This document shows positions 24,601 to 39,600 of a stretch of DNA of 64,000 bases, piece by piece (the first letter of the stretch is position 1; every line of letters starts with the position of its first letter). The translations under genes and the position numbers were made by a program. The notes under the pieces were generated by a model. It was not told the origin of the DNA, made no database searches, and saw only the letters and a list, made by a program, of their open reading frames with translations. The DNA is from Siphonodentalium dalli (taxonomy: Eukaryota > Mollusca > Scaphopoda > Gadilida > Siphonodentaliidae), in NCBI GenBank assembly GCA_032622095.1, contig CP136063.1, positions 281,905,426-281,969,425 of the forward strand. The letters run 5' to 3'.

Positions 24601-27600
24601 TGGTAAATATCTGTGCCAATTTTAAACAAGAGCATTGCTAGGACGTGGACAAATACGGCGGTGGTAATTATAACTTTGTTATGGGGGTATAATTACCTGA
24701 GCACACGAAGGTCGCTTTTGAGGGTTCCACAACAACATATCTCGAATGACTTGTATACCCTCATTACTGGCACTGGGAATGACTGACTTGAGGTTGTTTG
24801 ATACACAGGTGGGCCATCGGAAATTCATTTTCGATGCCAACTTGAACCCTTCATCCCAGTCGTCCTGCAAAAAACACAAATTTTGAAATCTATTTTATAT
24901 TTCATGATGGGGGCTGCACTGGTGCAGCATTAAAGATCCTGTGCCAGTGCATTATCTTATATATGTGAATCTCCCATAGGGAGCTTCATTTATATAAGAG
25001 AATGCAATGGCTTACAAGGTCAAGGTAACTATTGTTAGGCCAATGTATTCTCTTATATATGCGAGGCTTCGATGGGAGACTCACATATTTAACAGCACGC
25101 ATTGGCACAGGATTTTCAAAAAATTTCAGGAAGCTCCAGTCATGGAAGGGTAAAAATACATAGAATTTTTATTATTTTACAGACATTGAATCAGTAAAAA
25201 ATTAAATCACCACTATAAGAGATATATCCCCAAATAAGCAGTCAATCGCAGTAACTCTGGCTGTCTATATTAATTATCAACCATTAAGACACATAAAGTT
25301 CTGCTTTAATTAATTTCACAATATTATATTCTCATCCTGTTATGTCTAAATATTCCATTTTTTGAAAGTTGAGTTGATTTAATTCAGGGACCAGCCTAGA
25401 GGCGACTTCTCCCTCTCATATAGCAGTATACATATGTCCAAACAGCATATTTAACCATTTCAGTGCCAAGTCCGATTTTTGTATCAAACCCATATTTCCT
25501 TGATCATTTTTCAAAAATCAGACTTGCAACTGAAAGGGTTAAAGTGCATTTCCTGATTATAATGATGTAATTGCTCATTATAATGGTCTTATAAATGGGT
25601 TTTTGTATTGCATAATAATTGGATCATAGATAGGTTATAATTGGATCATAGATAGGTTACAATTGGATCATAGATAGGTTATAATTGGATCATAGATAGG
25701 TTATAATTGGATCATATAAAGGTGATGTTGGGGCATAAACTAAACTTAAGCCATTATGATTTATCCCTGATAAATTGGTATGAAATAACAGTGGTATGCT
25801 TTTATACAAACTGTGCGGAACTGAGACCCGTTTCCTGGTTCAAATTGCTGATTCAATACTGTAATTTGTAACCATGTGTTAAACACACAATGTTTTATGT
25901 CTGCAAACTCAATAACAAATTTGTCACCGACAATTTATTTGGTGATTTTTGACAAAATTTATAAATCACTTGGAATCATTAACAAACTTTTTGTTATGTT
26001 CAAGAAATAATGGCTGCGGGCAACTGATATTAAACCCTGAGCTAGATGATGCAGGCGTGGAATTCTTCCTTGGCTTGTGTCAATAAACTAAAATATTTAA
26101 TTAAAAACAGCTCGCTCGCTAGCTTTTCAAATTTATTTGAGCTCAGAAATGGGAAATTAACTTTGCGTGGCCCTAAGTTTGAGTATAACTAAAGTTATTA
26201 TCTGATACGAAAAAAGAACACATCCATAGACGGACAGACAAATAATAATATGCTGGGCGTATGATATTGAGTGAAGAATACCATATAGAGGTCACATAGA
26301 AAGGAAACAAGAATAAATCATTTGCTATTGCATCCAAGCCTGGATATAGTGTGTCTGACATTTACCAAATTTACCCTCTGGGGCCTCAATCTGCTTATGC
26401 CTTAACTGCTATGGGAGACCTAGGATCAAATTCAAGTTCCCCAGTTGAAGTTGATGTTCTCCCATTAGTCATCTTGATAATGCAATTTATCTTCTGCAAA
26501 TTTGGGGGATAAAGAAACTGAACAGAAGGGAAAAGTAACTAAAACAATGTTAATTTGAGACTATGGATACTACTTCCCAGAAGATGAGGCCTAAACACAA
26601 TGGGGTCCCCATAGGATGAATTTGGTGATGCTAGCCCGCTGTGCAGGATAGTGTCACTAAATTCACCCTCTGGGGACCTCATTCTTCAAATGGCAGACAC
26701 ACTATATCCAGATTTGATTGCATCACATATAAGTCAAAGAAATGAAGTGATATCTCACCTGTTTTGGGGTTCCCAACACAGAACAGATTTTGAAGATCTC
26801 ATCTATTTCTGAACTGCCTGGAAACAGAGGCCTGAGTGTGTACACTTCTGCCATGATACATCCAACAGCCCAGATGTCTATCGGAGAGCTGTAGTTAGTC
26901 GACCTCAGAAGCACCTCGGGAGCTCGGTACCTGGGCAAAATCAACAACAATCAAGCTTAACAGTGCCTAATGGATTGACCAACTCACTTATAAAAGTATA
27001 CATTGGAATGGCTGATTATTCAATTGGGGGGATGTTAAAGATATATATGAGCAGACGATAGCCAGACGGAATGATAATAAAAGTGCAAAAGAATTCATGT
27101 TCATTGGTGGGAAATGTTTAGATAATAAGATGAATTGATTCTTCTTGTTGAACTTATTATCAACTGATCAAATATATCAGAATCTCACCAATCCATGTAT
27201 ATGTTCTGTTAGGAAAAACATTTATTCTACAAGAAAATGAAATTTGAGAACTCTTGTTTCAAAATTGTTCAAGTTGTCATGCGGCAAAGTACTTCTGTGT
27301 ATGGAATGATGCTGCAGATGTATAATCAGATTTTTTTCGAAAATAGCCAAATAAAATTACATTTGGCCAAACTAAACCTACGAAGAGACGTCCAATACAT
27401 ATGTTTGCCGAGTTCAACTCTTAGTTGATTGATTCTTCTGTTAAATAATGAGCATTTAGTAAAGGAAGGGTTAAAGTGATGTGATCAAATAGAAATGGAG
27501 AATAATCTTGTTCAAAGTGGTAATTTTTACAAAGAGTAAATCCAAATTGACAACACACACCATCATTCTAAAATGTGAATTAAATGCAGTGACTCTCGAT

Positions 27601-30600
27601 GAGGAAATAATTTTCGTTAGTTTATCACCGATAGATGCGTCCCGAATCGTGTAGTAAATATTTACAATTGAACGTAGTTCTGACTTTTCTATGGAGTGGT
27701 ACGGTCGATTTGCTTAAACTTTTCGGCAATGCTAGTAGAATGTTACATTCCTCCAGTTGTCATAGTGCCTGAATACTAACTTATAAGTTTCACGCACCCG
27801 AAAAAGTACATAATATGTCTTTAAACACTCACCACCTCGTTGATACATAATCTGTATATGGTGGCCGTGACCTGATTTCCCTGGCGAGACCAAAATCTGC
27901 TATTTTCACACAGTCAGGTCCGCTACACAATAAGTTTTCTGGCTTCATGTCTCGATGAAAGAAACCTATGAAATCACAAAGTAAAACAAGTACAGTCATA
28001 GCAGCACATGATTCACCATATATACATAGCAACCATATATACATAGCAACCATATATACATAGCAGCACATGATTCACCATATATACATAGCAGCACATG
28101 ATTCACCATATATACATAGCAGCACATGATTCACCATATATACATAGCAGCACATGATTCACCATATATACATAGCAGCACATGATTCACCATATATACA
28201 TAGCAGCACATGATTCACCATATATACATAGCAGCACATGATTCACCATATATACATTTTTTTTAAAGTCTACCACAGTTTTCTATAATTTATACAGAAC
28301 AGTATGATTGTGTTAACCCTTTCATGGCAAGAGCTGCGCCGATGCAGAAATTAAAGACCCTTTGCCAGTGCATTCTCTTATATATGCGAGTCTCGCATAT
28401 ATAAGAAAATGCACTGGCTTACAAGGTCAATGTAAATTTTGTCAGGCCAATGAAATCTCTTATATATGTGAGGCTCCCTATGGGAGACTCGCATATATAA
28501 GAGAATGCAATGGCACAGGAGTTTCGAAAAATTTGAGGTAGCGCCAGTCATGGAAGGGTTAATTGGTGCCAAATCGGAAAGATAAAATGATAAAACGTGT
28601 CAGTCTGTGTTTATTACACACCACATGTCCTAGAGTCCGTAAATTAAAAGACTTACAAGGTTTATTGAAGCACATGTGTGGCTTGGTTTGTCATGTGTGA
28701 TGCTATTATTTTATAGTTACGGTTCATGGTTGAGGCGAACTTTACGCTGTGTGACGTCAAAAGGATGCGTGTGCAACAGATTTATAAATATGTCACAGCA
28801 GGAACACTGTACTTCTAGAAACAAGTGTGTAGTAACTTGTCTGTCAAAAAGGTTGAAAGATCAATACTTTCCAAGAATCTGGATAACTCTAGTCAAGTCT
28901 GGATATAGTGTGTCTGACATTTGCAGAATTTAGTGGTGCTATCCTACACAGCTGTCTAGCATCACCAAATTCACCCTCTGGGGACTTCATTCTGCTTTGG
29001 CCTTGAATGCTATGGGAGACCTAGTATCAGATTGAAGCTCCCCAGTTGAAGTTGGTGATGTTCACCCATTAGTCACCTTGATAATGCAATTTATCTTCTG
29101 CAAATTAGGGGATATAGAAACTGAACAGAAGAGAAAAATTAATTAAATATAATGTTAATTTGAGACTATCAATGCCTCCCAGAAGATGATGCCTAAGCAG
29201 AATTAGGTCCACAGAGGGTGAATTTGGTGATGCTAGCCCACTGTGCAGGTGTGCAGGATAGCATCACTAAATTCACCCTCTGGGGACCTCATTCTGCAAA
29301 TGTCAGACACACTATATCCAGGCTTGGAAATAGTCTCTTTTTAAAGTTTAATTTGTAGACCCATAAGTGACTGAAAGCCATGACAATAGCAGTCAAAATG
29401 GACTATTTTGTGACTGATCTGGTCCACCCCAGCATGTTAATGAAGAGCTCAATGACTTACCATGTTTGTGCATGAAAGACAATCCTTGTAAAACTTGATA
29501 AATTATATTCCTCACGTGAGATTCAGGAAACAGCTTGTCCCTGCAAAATAAAATTGCCAACCGTTTAGCCTAGCTACAGTTTATTGCAATTTTTAGTAAT
29601 GTATAATTAATTGACAGTAATTAATAGTGATGTACTTTTGTTTTCATCAGAAATATTCCTATTTCATTTAACCCTTTGAGTGCCAGGTCGATTTTTGTAT
29701 CAACCCATATACCCTGTGCCAATGCATTCTCTTATATATGCGAGTCGACCATAGGTCGCCTCGCATATATAAGAGAATGCATTGGCCTAACAATATTTTT
29801 TTTTTTTTTTTTTTTTTTAATGTTTTTTTATACAATTTTAATAATTTATTCTTATATTCTTTAACAGACTTATATTGTAGGTTTAGGGCCGATGAGATCG
29901 GCCCCTGGCACTCAAAGGGTTAATATATTCCTTACATTGTATTTGCATATATATCGTATCAATGAACATTTTATTCATCATTATTTGTAATATCATCTAA
30001 TATTCTAACAAAACGAGTTTATAATCTGAATATTCATCCAATTATTATTCAATTATTACTTATTCTTTATCACATTAACATATTTTATTGGCAAAGTATT
30101 TGTGCTCATATTTTCATCCATGTTTTCGTTGCGCATGTTTCGCTGCTTAACTTCCTGTGCACGTGGTTACTAAGGTAAAGAATCTTTGGTTTCTATGCAT
30201 CGATTTGGATTTCTGGTTTGTTTTTCCATCGTGTTGCTTTTAGGGTAGCTTTTGTGGTGCATCATGGGAAATATAAACCATAGCAATGGAGACATATTAT
30301 TTAACTTTATTCTGGAATCTGTTGTAAAACTATGTTTAATGAAACAATCTCCAATTCCGTAAAACTATATTTTTTATTGAAACAATCTCCAATAGTTTTT
30401 CTGTGCTTATTTTAAAATACTCTGTGGGCCCATATACAGTAATGCCCTAAGTAATCAACTCCTTAACCACAGCAGAATCATTGGTAACTTTTCAGGATTT
30501 AGTTGGAAATATGGCTTGTTGCCATTCATCGGAAAGATCTCACCTGAAAAGTTACCCATAATTCTGCTGTGGTTAAGGAGTCGATTACTTAGGGCATTAC

Positions 30601-33600
30601 TATAGATAGTCCTACGTGGGTTTCGGACTCCACATAGAGATCAAACCAAGACACAGACCACAGATTATTCTACAGATCAAGATCGAAGAACCCACAGATA
30701 CATTTCCTATAGCGTTGAGGTTCGGAGCAAGATATTATCCACGTTACCCAGAACTTATTACAAGACCGGGCCCACAACAACAGCATTAATTTCCATTGCA
30801 GCTATGAATTGAGTTTTATTGAAAGAAAGGCTATGCGGAGCTGTTATGCCTAATACAGGGAATTCCCAGTTTCAAATTTTAAACATTTTCGAGTTGAAAA
30901 AAAACAATTTGTGACACCATGTATATTATAAATCATGGGTTTTTGTTGAACTATTCAGTGAGTATTCTAGACTGTCTTCAGATCTTTGAATAAAACAGTC
31001 ACCAGCAGTCCTTGCATTCAAGAAAATCAGGAATGCAAAAAGCCTCCAAAATTTCTCTAGGAGTACAATTGCCCTCCTGATTCTTAAAACATAAATCCAA
31101 GCATGGAAATACAGTAATGCCCTAATTAATTGACTCCTTAACCACAGCAGAATTATCGGTAATTTCCCATGATTTAGTCGGAAATATGGCTTGTTGTCAT
31201 TCATCGGAAATCTCACTGAGAGCTTTCCGATGAATGGCAACAAGCCATATTTCCGACTAAATCCTGAAAAGTTACCCATAATTCTGCTGTGGTTAAGGAG
31301 TCGATTATTTAGGGCTTTACTGTAGCATAACTGCACTCCCGAGTGGCATTGGGCGTTTCATTGAAAGTGCTGAACTTTGTCTCATGGAGAAAGCAAGCAA
31401 TATTGTTTGTTTTCATTTTTTTAATATACAAGTGATGCACATAAGTAAATACATGTGTTATCAAGGCATCGAAAATAAGTAGTTTTAAAAACATACAGGT
31501 GCAAATACAAAATTTATTATCTGACACATTGAATCAACAAAAAATGGCAGCATTTTTATCAGTGCACAATACATAAATGAGCACCGGTCATAATGCAGGG
31601 CAGAAGCAAACATGCACTCAAACCTTGAAATAGTGTGCCTGTCATTTACAGAATGAGGTCCCCAGAGGGTGAATTTAGTGATGCTACCCCGCATAGCGGG
31701 TTAGCATCACCAAATTCACCCTCTGGGAACCTCATTCTTCTGAGTTTGTAAGCAGAATGAGGTTCCCAGAGGGTGAATTTAGTGATGCTACCCTGCATAG
31801 CGGGCTAGCATCACCAAATTCACCCTCTGGGAACCTCATTCTGCTTACAAACTCAGAAGAATGAGGTTCCCAGAGGGTGAATTTAGTGATGCTACCCTGC
31901 ATAGTGGGCTAGCATCACCAAATTCACCCTCTGGGAACCTCATTCTGCAAATGACAGACAAACTATTTCAAGGCTTGCTTGCACTGGCCATTCGGGCTTT
32001 CTGCCAGTCATTGACCATGACCGAGCTCTTATTTCCAGCCTTGCCTAAATCAATATTTCTGATGTTGACATGTACGGTATGCATACAAAGGAACAACCTG
32101 AAGTATGGCCATGAAGTTTTTAACACGATATGCACCATAATGTTTTTGTATTAAATCATTGTAAAAAGTCATTGATCTGTCAGACATTTTGCAAATAAAA
32201 GATTCAAAGAAACATAAGGACACCAGATATAATCTATTGTTACTGGTTACTCGGAGGATATTGACACATGTCTTCAGGTCTTTATTTATTTATTTGAACT
32301 ACAAAAGGTATGTTAAAATGAATGTATGGATCTAAATTTCAAGTATTGGGAATAACATAACAGCCTTCGAAATTAGGAAGAAGACAATATAGAATTTCAT
32401 GCAATTTTAAAATAATGACTTTCAGGTGCAGATATTGGGAAAAACCTAACAGTATTTAACCCTTTACCCAACAGAACGGCCCTGTGCCAATGCATTCTCT
32501 TATATATGCGAGTATTCAAGAAAAAATGGTAAAAAGTGTTAAAAAAAGGTTTTTTTTAGGCCAATGCATTCTCTTATATATGCGAGGCGACCTATGGTCG
32601 ACTCGCATATATAAGAGAATGCATTGGCACAGGGCATAACTGTAACCATCACAATGTGGTCAATGAGCCGGTTCCAATGATATCCATATTTGTATGGTTT
32701 TATTGAGACAGACCCAAGATAATTCAGGCTGTTGCAGCTTTATTTGGCCGTTTTTGGCCGGTTTGTTGGGTAAAGGGTTAACCATTGGGAATGAGGCCCA
32801 TATCCAGCCCCTGTCAACGCCCCAAAATCAAATCCTAATTGCCCTTCTTCAAATTATAAACAATTAACACTTCCATGAAGGGAGCTCGAAAGCCCTGTGC
32901 CAATGCATTCTCTTATATATTTGAGTCTCCCATAGGGAGCCTCGATTATATAAGAGAATACATTGGCCTAACAATATTTATCTTGACCTTGTAAGCCAGT
33001 GCATTCTCTTACCATATATATCCGAGGCTGCCTATGAAAGACTTGCATATATACGAGAATGCATTGGCACAGAATCTTTAATGCTGCACCAGCACAGCTC
33101 CCATCATGAAAGGGTTAATAAAAGGTTCTAAATTGGGGATAAGGAATAATCTACAGTAATGCCCTAATTAATCGACTCCTTAACCTCAGCAGAATTATGG
33201 GTAATTTTTCTCATTGAGAGCTTTCCGATGAATGGCAACAAGCCATATTTCCGACTAAATCCTGAAACATTATCCATAATTCTGCTGTGGTTAAGGAGTC
33301 GATTAATTAGGGCATTACTGTACTAAAGCATTCTCCATGAGCATCGTAAACAGGAAATAATTTCTTTTCAAACTCCGAAATCCAATAAACCACAAAATCA
33401 TTCTATTCAAGTAACTACTATCCCAAAACATGACAAATGAGAAATATATTAACACTAGATTGGGCAATTATCACAAGATGTGTGGTTATTTATTTGGAGG
33501 TTTTAATTGGAGGTGGTTTTATTTAGAGACCGTTTTATTCAGAGGTGGTCTCATTTATACACGTAGGTGGGGTAACTACTGTATATACATACCTGTCCTT

Positions 33601-36600
33601 TGTCATCTGGTATAGATTCTGCGACATGAACTCGAAGATGAAGTATAGAAAATCATTTTCTCGAATAACTTCTTTTAATCTGACAATGTTGGGGTGGTTT
33701 AACTTTCTTAAAGCCTGAAATTAGAATATTAGTAAATACATGTGTATTGTAAAATTCTAAGTAAAAATAATTCCATCTACCATTATTTTCTATTGACCAT
33801 ACACAAATTGCAGACCATAAAGGCTGGATATAGTGTGTCTGTCATTTGCAGAATGAGGTCCCCAGAGGGTGAATTTAGTGATGCTACCATGCATAGCGGG
33901 CTAGCATCACAAAATTCACCCTCTGGGGACCTCATTCTGCTTACACCTCAGCAGAATGAGGTTCCCAGAGGGTGAATTTGGTGATGCTAGCCCACTATGC
34001 GGGGTAGCATCACTAAATTCACCCTCTGGGGACCTCATTCTGCAAATGACAGACACACTATTTCAAGGCTTGAGTGGACTAGCATCACCAAATTCACCCT
34101 CTGGGATTCTCATTCTGCTTAGGCCCCACCTGCTAAATGGGAAACCTTGGATCAAATTGAACTTACCCAGTTGAAGTTGGAGATGTTCACCCATTAGTCA
34201 CCTCGATTTATGCATTTTATCCTCTGCAAATTATGGGATAAAGAAACTGAACAGAAGGGAAAAAGTAACTAGAAACATTTGAGACTATAGATACTTTCCA
34301 GAAGATGAGGCCAAAGGAGAATGCGGTCCCCAGAGGGTATATTTGTTGATGCTAGCCCACTGTATGGGGTAGTGTCAGTAAAGTCACCCTCCAGGGACTT
34401 CGTTCTGCAAATGTTCAGCACATATTTTGAGGCCAGTTTTGCAACAAACATGAGTAAAAGCTCAGTTTTCTGGTTCTAGCTAATTAATTTCTAATTTCTA
34501 TCAGGAACTCTTCTGTAACAGAAGTCTATAGCTTAGCATGCTCAACATCTAACTTCATGACGTGAAGATGCCATGCATTCAAGTCTGCTATTGAACGTCA
34601 AAAGCTGCGTTGACACCCAAAGCTACATGTACTAATACCACATTTATAGAGGGCCCACTCGTCAACCGAGTACCTGGTAGGGAGTTGATGGATATTGTCA
34701 GTATGCTAATCCTGATGTGATGATTGTGCTCAGTAATTGCTCGGATTGCTTCCTCCTACCGGTACATGTAAAACATTGACCAGCCCAAAGGCGACCTGGG
34801 AGACATATTCTCCCTAAAATGTGTCATTTCTCCCTATTTTTGTCTTAGGGAGAAGTGACTTCTCTCTCATATACCAGTATGCATATGTCCCAACAGCATA
34901 TAGAAAGTATATTTACTGATTATATAAATGTTGTTCTTACTCACTATAATGGTTTTATGAATGGGCTCTTATTGTTGCATAATAACAAAGCCGTACGCTT
35001 TGGTTTGTATATACTAAGACTATACCTGATTTTGTGATGTCACCAATTATTATCTAATACGATGTTATCACTTTGAAGCCAGGGGAACACTTAACCTGTT
35101 GTGACAAATTAATTTAGCGCCCATTTCCAACAATGCTTCTATTGTATAACGAAACGGAAGTTTAGTCTGTACAATAGCAAAGCAAGTGTGAGTTTGTGTG
35201 CGCCGTCACATGACATCATTTCAAAAATAGTGATAAGAAATACATGTAGTACTTATGTTGACATTTGTCTGGAGGGACATAATTTAATTCATTGTACATG
35301 TACCAGTAGGAGAAAGCAATTTTTACCATTTAATTATTTAACAACAGAAACAAAAGAGTGTTGTCATTTTATTTAATAAGAAATAGTGTCTACCTGAGTA
35401 CAAATACTGCACTTGATTTTCTCAAATTTACTCAGATTTTCTTTGGCCAATCGGCATGAAATTTGATGAGTCATCTTTTACGACACAATGTAGGCCGTGG
35501 TGCAAAATTGGGCTACATTGGAAGCATGGTTGAAAAGCTATAAACACCGAGTTACATACACACACACACACAGACAGATGACGGGTTTAATATATATATA
35601 GATTATTTGCATCTTGTATTATTATTTATTACTAAACGCTCTGTTGGTATATTCTGATGCATCAACAGTTTAGTTTCACTCAATCATAATCATTGTCTCA
35701 ATATAATTATTTTCACAACGTTATATTCAAATTAGCCAGAAACACTGTACATGTATGTAATTCTCATATACAAATTCCTGGCATATACATATATACAGTG
35801 TCCCTTGTTGGAAGACTGGTTTATAAATCCATGTTAACTCAGACTTATGAAGTATTACAGTAATGCCCTAAATAATTGACTCCTTAACCATAGCAGAATT
35901 ATGGGTAACAATTCAGGATTTAGTCGGAAATATGGCTTGTTGCCATTCATCGGAAAGCTCTCACTGAGAGCTTCCGATGAATGGCAACAAGTCATATTTC
36001 CAACTAAATTGTGAAAAATTACCCATAATTCTGCTGTGGTTAAGGAGTCGATTATTTAGGACATTACTGTACATTTACATGTAATTTAGGCTGTTTGTTT
36101 TCTGATACTGGACAATGAATTTTATTGGAGCTTTGGAAAAAGAAGTTGAATGGTCCATTCTTCAGTGAGTATACTAATACTGGTAGTACCTTGTTACTAT
36201 CGACACTGCACTAAGTTAATAACCTGTCATTAATATCCGCAAAATGAGCATTCAATGCATTGTTATACAGTTAAATACATGAAATAATGAGGAATCCCAA
36301 TCCCAATTAAAATTCTAAGGTTGTAGGGCCAACCAGGTAATAATGTATTATTCTCTGTATTCAAATCAAAATAGTAAACATTAACATTAAAATCAATAAG
36401 TTCTATTGGGAAACTAAGGCTGGCATAAGTAAATTATTGTTTGCCCAACTGCTGCACACAGGTTTAAAGTTTGGTAGGTGCATATAGGTTGTTTAACTCT
36501 TTGATAACTGGCTACAAAAGTTGTGATGTTTTTCGGCGTACCATACCATATATGGGGCTCCCTATGGGATCTTTAATGCTGCATCGGTGCAGCTCCCATC

Positions 36601-39600
36601 ATGTAAGGGTTAACTGATACTTGGGATTCATATGCCCAATTTAACCGGTATTCAGGATTCAACAAAAAGACTATTATACAGCCTTCATAATTGGCTACGG
36701 CAATCAGCATTGCCAAAGCAATTTGCTGAAGCAAACTGGGCCACGGCATACTGTTGCCGTAGCGGATTGCTGAAGCCAAACAATCTGAATTAAGAGGGCT
36801 GATTATGCAGCTTTTATACCACACAATTACAATTTTATTTGATATATTTCAGCCCAAATGACATATTATGATGTAATTCAGTCTAATGCCTCTTGATATG
36901 TTGAAGTTATTGATACTCCTTCAGCAAAGAATGTGTGAAACCGATATTATAGTGTAAATTTACCACTTACAGTAATGCTCTAAGTAATCGACTTCTTAAC
37001 CACAGCAGAATTATGGGTAATTTTTCAGGATTTAGTCGGAAATATGACTTGTTGCCATTCATTGGAAAGCTCTCCCCGAGAGCTTTCCGATGAATGGCTA
37101 CAAGCCATATTTCCGACTAAATCCTGAAAAGTTACCCATAATTCTGCTGTGGTTAAGAAGTCGATTACTTAGAGCATTACTGTATGTATTCCATATTTTG
37201 CTAACTGGTACGCAGGATTCACCCCTCTCTGTTAACGGGTATTCAGGATTCAGGGGGGGTATTCAGGATTAATGGGTAGTAACTTGATTCCCATATATTC
37301 ATTTGAAGGGGTATTCAGCTATTGTTTTCAATATAAATATCACAATAAATGCAGAATATACCATTACTATATGTTACTATGTACACTTTTGGAACGCCAC
37401 AACAACACTAAATATAATAGGATTCCTTGATCCTTTGAAAAAAATCAATGTGACACCATGCACAATAGTTTCCATGCTTTTATTGTAATATGTGATAAAG
37501 CTACCTTTATCATGTTACCTGGATACCAGGTACCGAACCTCTATCACAATTTCCGGGACTGAGCACTGCTTATCAATAAAAGCCAGGCGAGTGACCAAGT
37601 CATTGTAATTATTCAAGCCTCTGTGTCACTATTTTGCATCAACAATAAATGAACTGGAAGAATTTAATCAATAAATCTTGCTATTGGCAGATTGTGAAGC
37701 CATTGTCTTAATTTAAATCCCGGCACACAAACAGCAGGAAATAAATCAATATTTAAATGAATATTCTACCTTTACAACACAGCAGACACATACAGCCTGA
37801 TTGTATCCAGACAGCAGACACATACAGCCTGATTGGATCCAGTTGTTTGTTATCATTGAATTAGCCAGTCATGTGAAATCAAGCTCGGATGCTTGCTTTC
37901 TGTGCAGTAAATGTACCGGTACTTCCATTCTCAGTAAAATACATTTATGTTTCAGTGCTTCTGTGCACAATAAATATAGGGCACAGCTTAGAGCTGTGGA
38001 TTAGAGAGAAATGACTTATCACAATACAGTAATGCTCTAATTAATCGACCTCTTAACCAAAGCAGAATAATGGGTAACTTTTCAGGATTTAGTCGGAAAT
38101 ATGGCTTGTTGCCATTCATCGGAAAGCTCTCGGGGAGAGCTTTCTGATGAATGGCAACAAGCCATATTTCCGACTAAATCCTGAAAAGTTACCCATAATT
38201 ATGCTTTGGTTAAGAGGTCGATTAATTAGAGCATTACTGTATATGTATGGTACATCCTACTGGTAATATAAACCAATATGGTCCTAGGTCTCCCAAAGCA
38301 GTTGAGACCTGAGTAGAACGAGGTCCCCAGAGGGTAAATTTGGTAATGCTAGCCTGTTGGGTGGGATAGTGTCACTAAATTCACCCTCTGTGGACCTTAT
38401 TCTGCAAATGTCAGACGTACTTAAATCCAGGCTTGATATAAACAAGTTGTACCAATGCATCTGTTGGTCTGTTTCAAATTGAATATCAGTAGGATACCAA
38501 AACAATTCAAATTGTCATCAGAAAACAATAAAGTTTCTAAGTCAAGAAAGACCATAACTCTTGATGAAAATTATTAGGCAAATCCCTGCTTCAAACACAG
38601 CTACGTGTACCAAGAAAACAAGAATTTAAAGTTAAAAAAAGGTCTGTAACTGGTAAAATAATAGTCATAATCTGAAATCAAAATTGAACAGGTCCCTATT
38701 TAAGGTAGTAAATCAACAGGTACATAATGGCATTAAGTTATTCATAATTTACGTCAAAATTTTCATCATCTTTGGTGACATCGAAATTACATCAAAAGTG
38801 TCCATTCCATAATGAATTCTGTCCATGAACTTTGTCGATGTTGACAAGTATTTTTAACAGCTATCATGCATTATATGAGCTACTTGGTATGCAAATGACA
38901 GGTACACTAAACTCAGACTTGGTCCATGTACATATCTAAACAAAGTCAGTGTATCTTATCACTAAGTACACATAAAAAATTAAGTACCAGTATATACCTT
39001 AACTTCCAGTAGATAATAATAAAGTACCGGTATATACCTTCACTTCCCGTAGATAATAATTAAGTACCGGTATATACATGTACCTTAACTTCCCGTAGAT
39101 AATAATAAAGTACCGGTATATACCTTAACTTCCCGTAGATAATAATAAAGTACCGGTATATACCTTCACTTCCCGTAGATAATAATTAAGTACCGGTATA
39201 TACATGTACCTTAACTTCCCGTAGATAATAATAAAGTACCGGTATATACCTTAACTTCCCGTAGATAATAATAAAGTACCGGTATATACCTTAACTTCCC
39301 GTAGATAATAATAAAGTACCGGTATATACTTTAACTTCCTGTAGATAATAATAAAGTACCGGTATATACCTTAACTTCCCGTAGATAATAATAAAGTACC
39401 GGTATATACCTTAACTTCCCGTAGATAATAATAAAGTACCGGTATATACCTTAACTTCCCGTAGATAATAATAAAGTACCGGTATATACCTTAACTTCCC
39501 GTAGATAATAATAAAGTACCGGTATATACCTTAACTTCCCGTAGATAATAATAAAGTACCGGTATATACCTTAACTTCCCGTAGATAATAATAAAGTACC

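Noticed and set aside
27829-28071. Extension of exon 5 into upstream sequence ([11 protein letters not shown]...)
   Set aside because: The open frame crosses the acceptor into the 28-bp array; family alignment starts exactly at the splice site.
31861-34174. Repeated peptide [12 protein letters not shown] in many open frames
   Set aside because: It is the translation of the GAGGTCCCCAGAGGGTGAAT palindrome arm, present on both strands at about nine loci; not a protein family.
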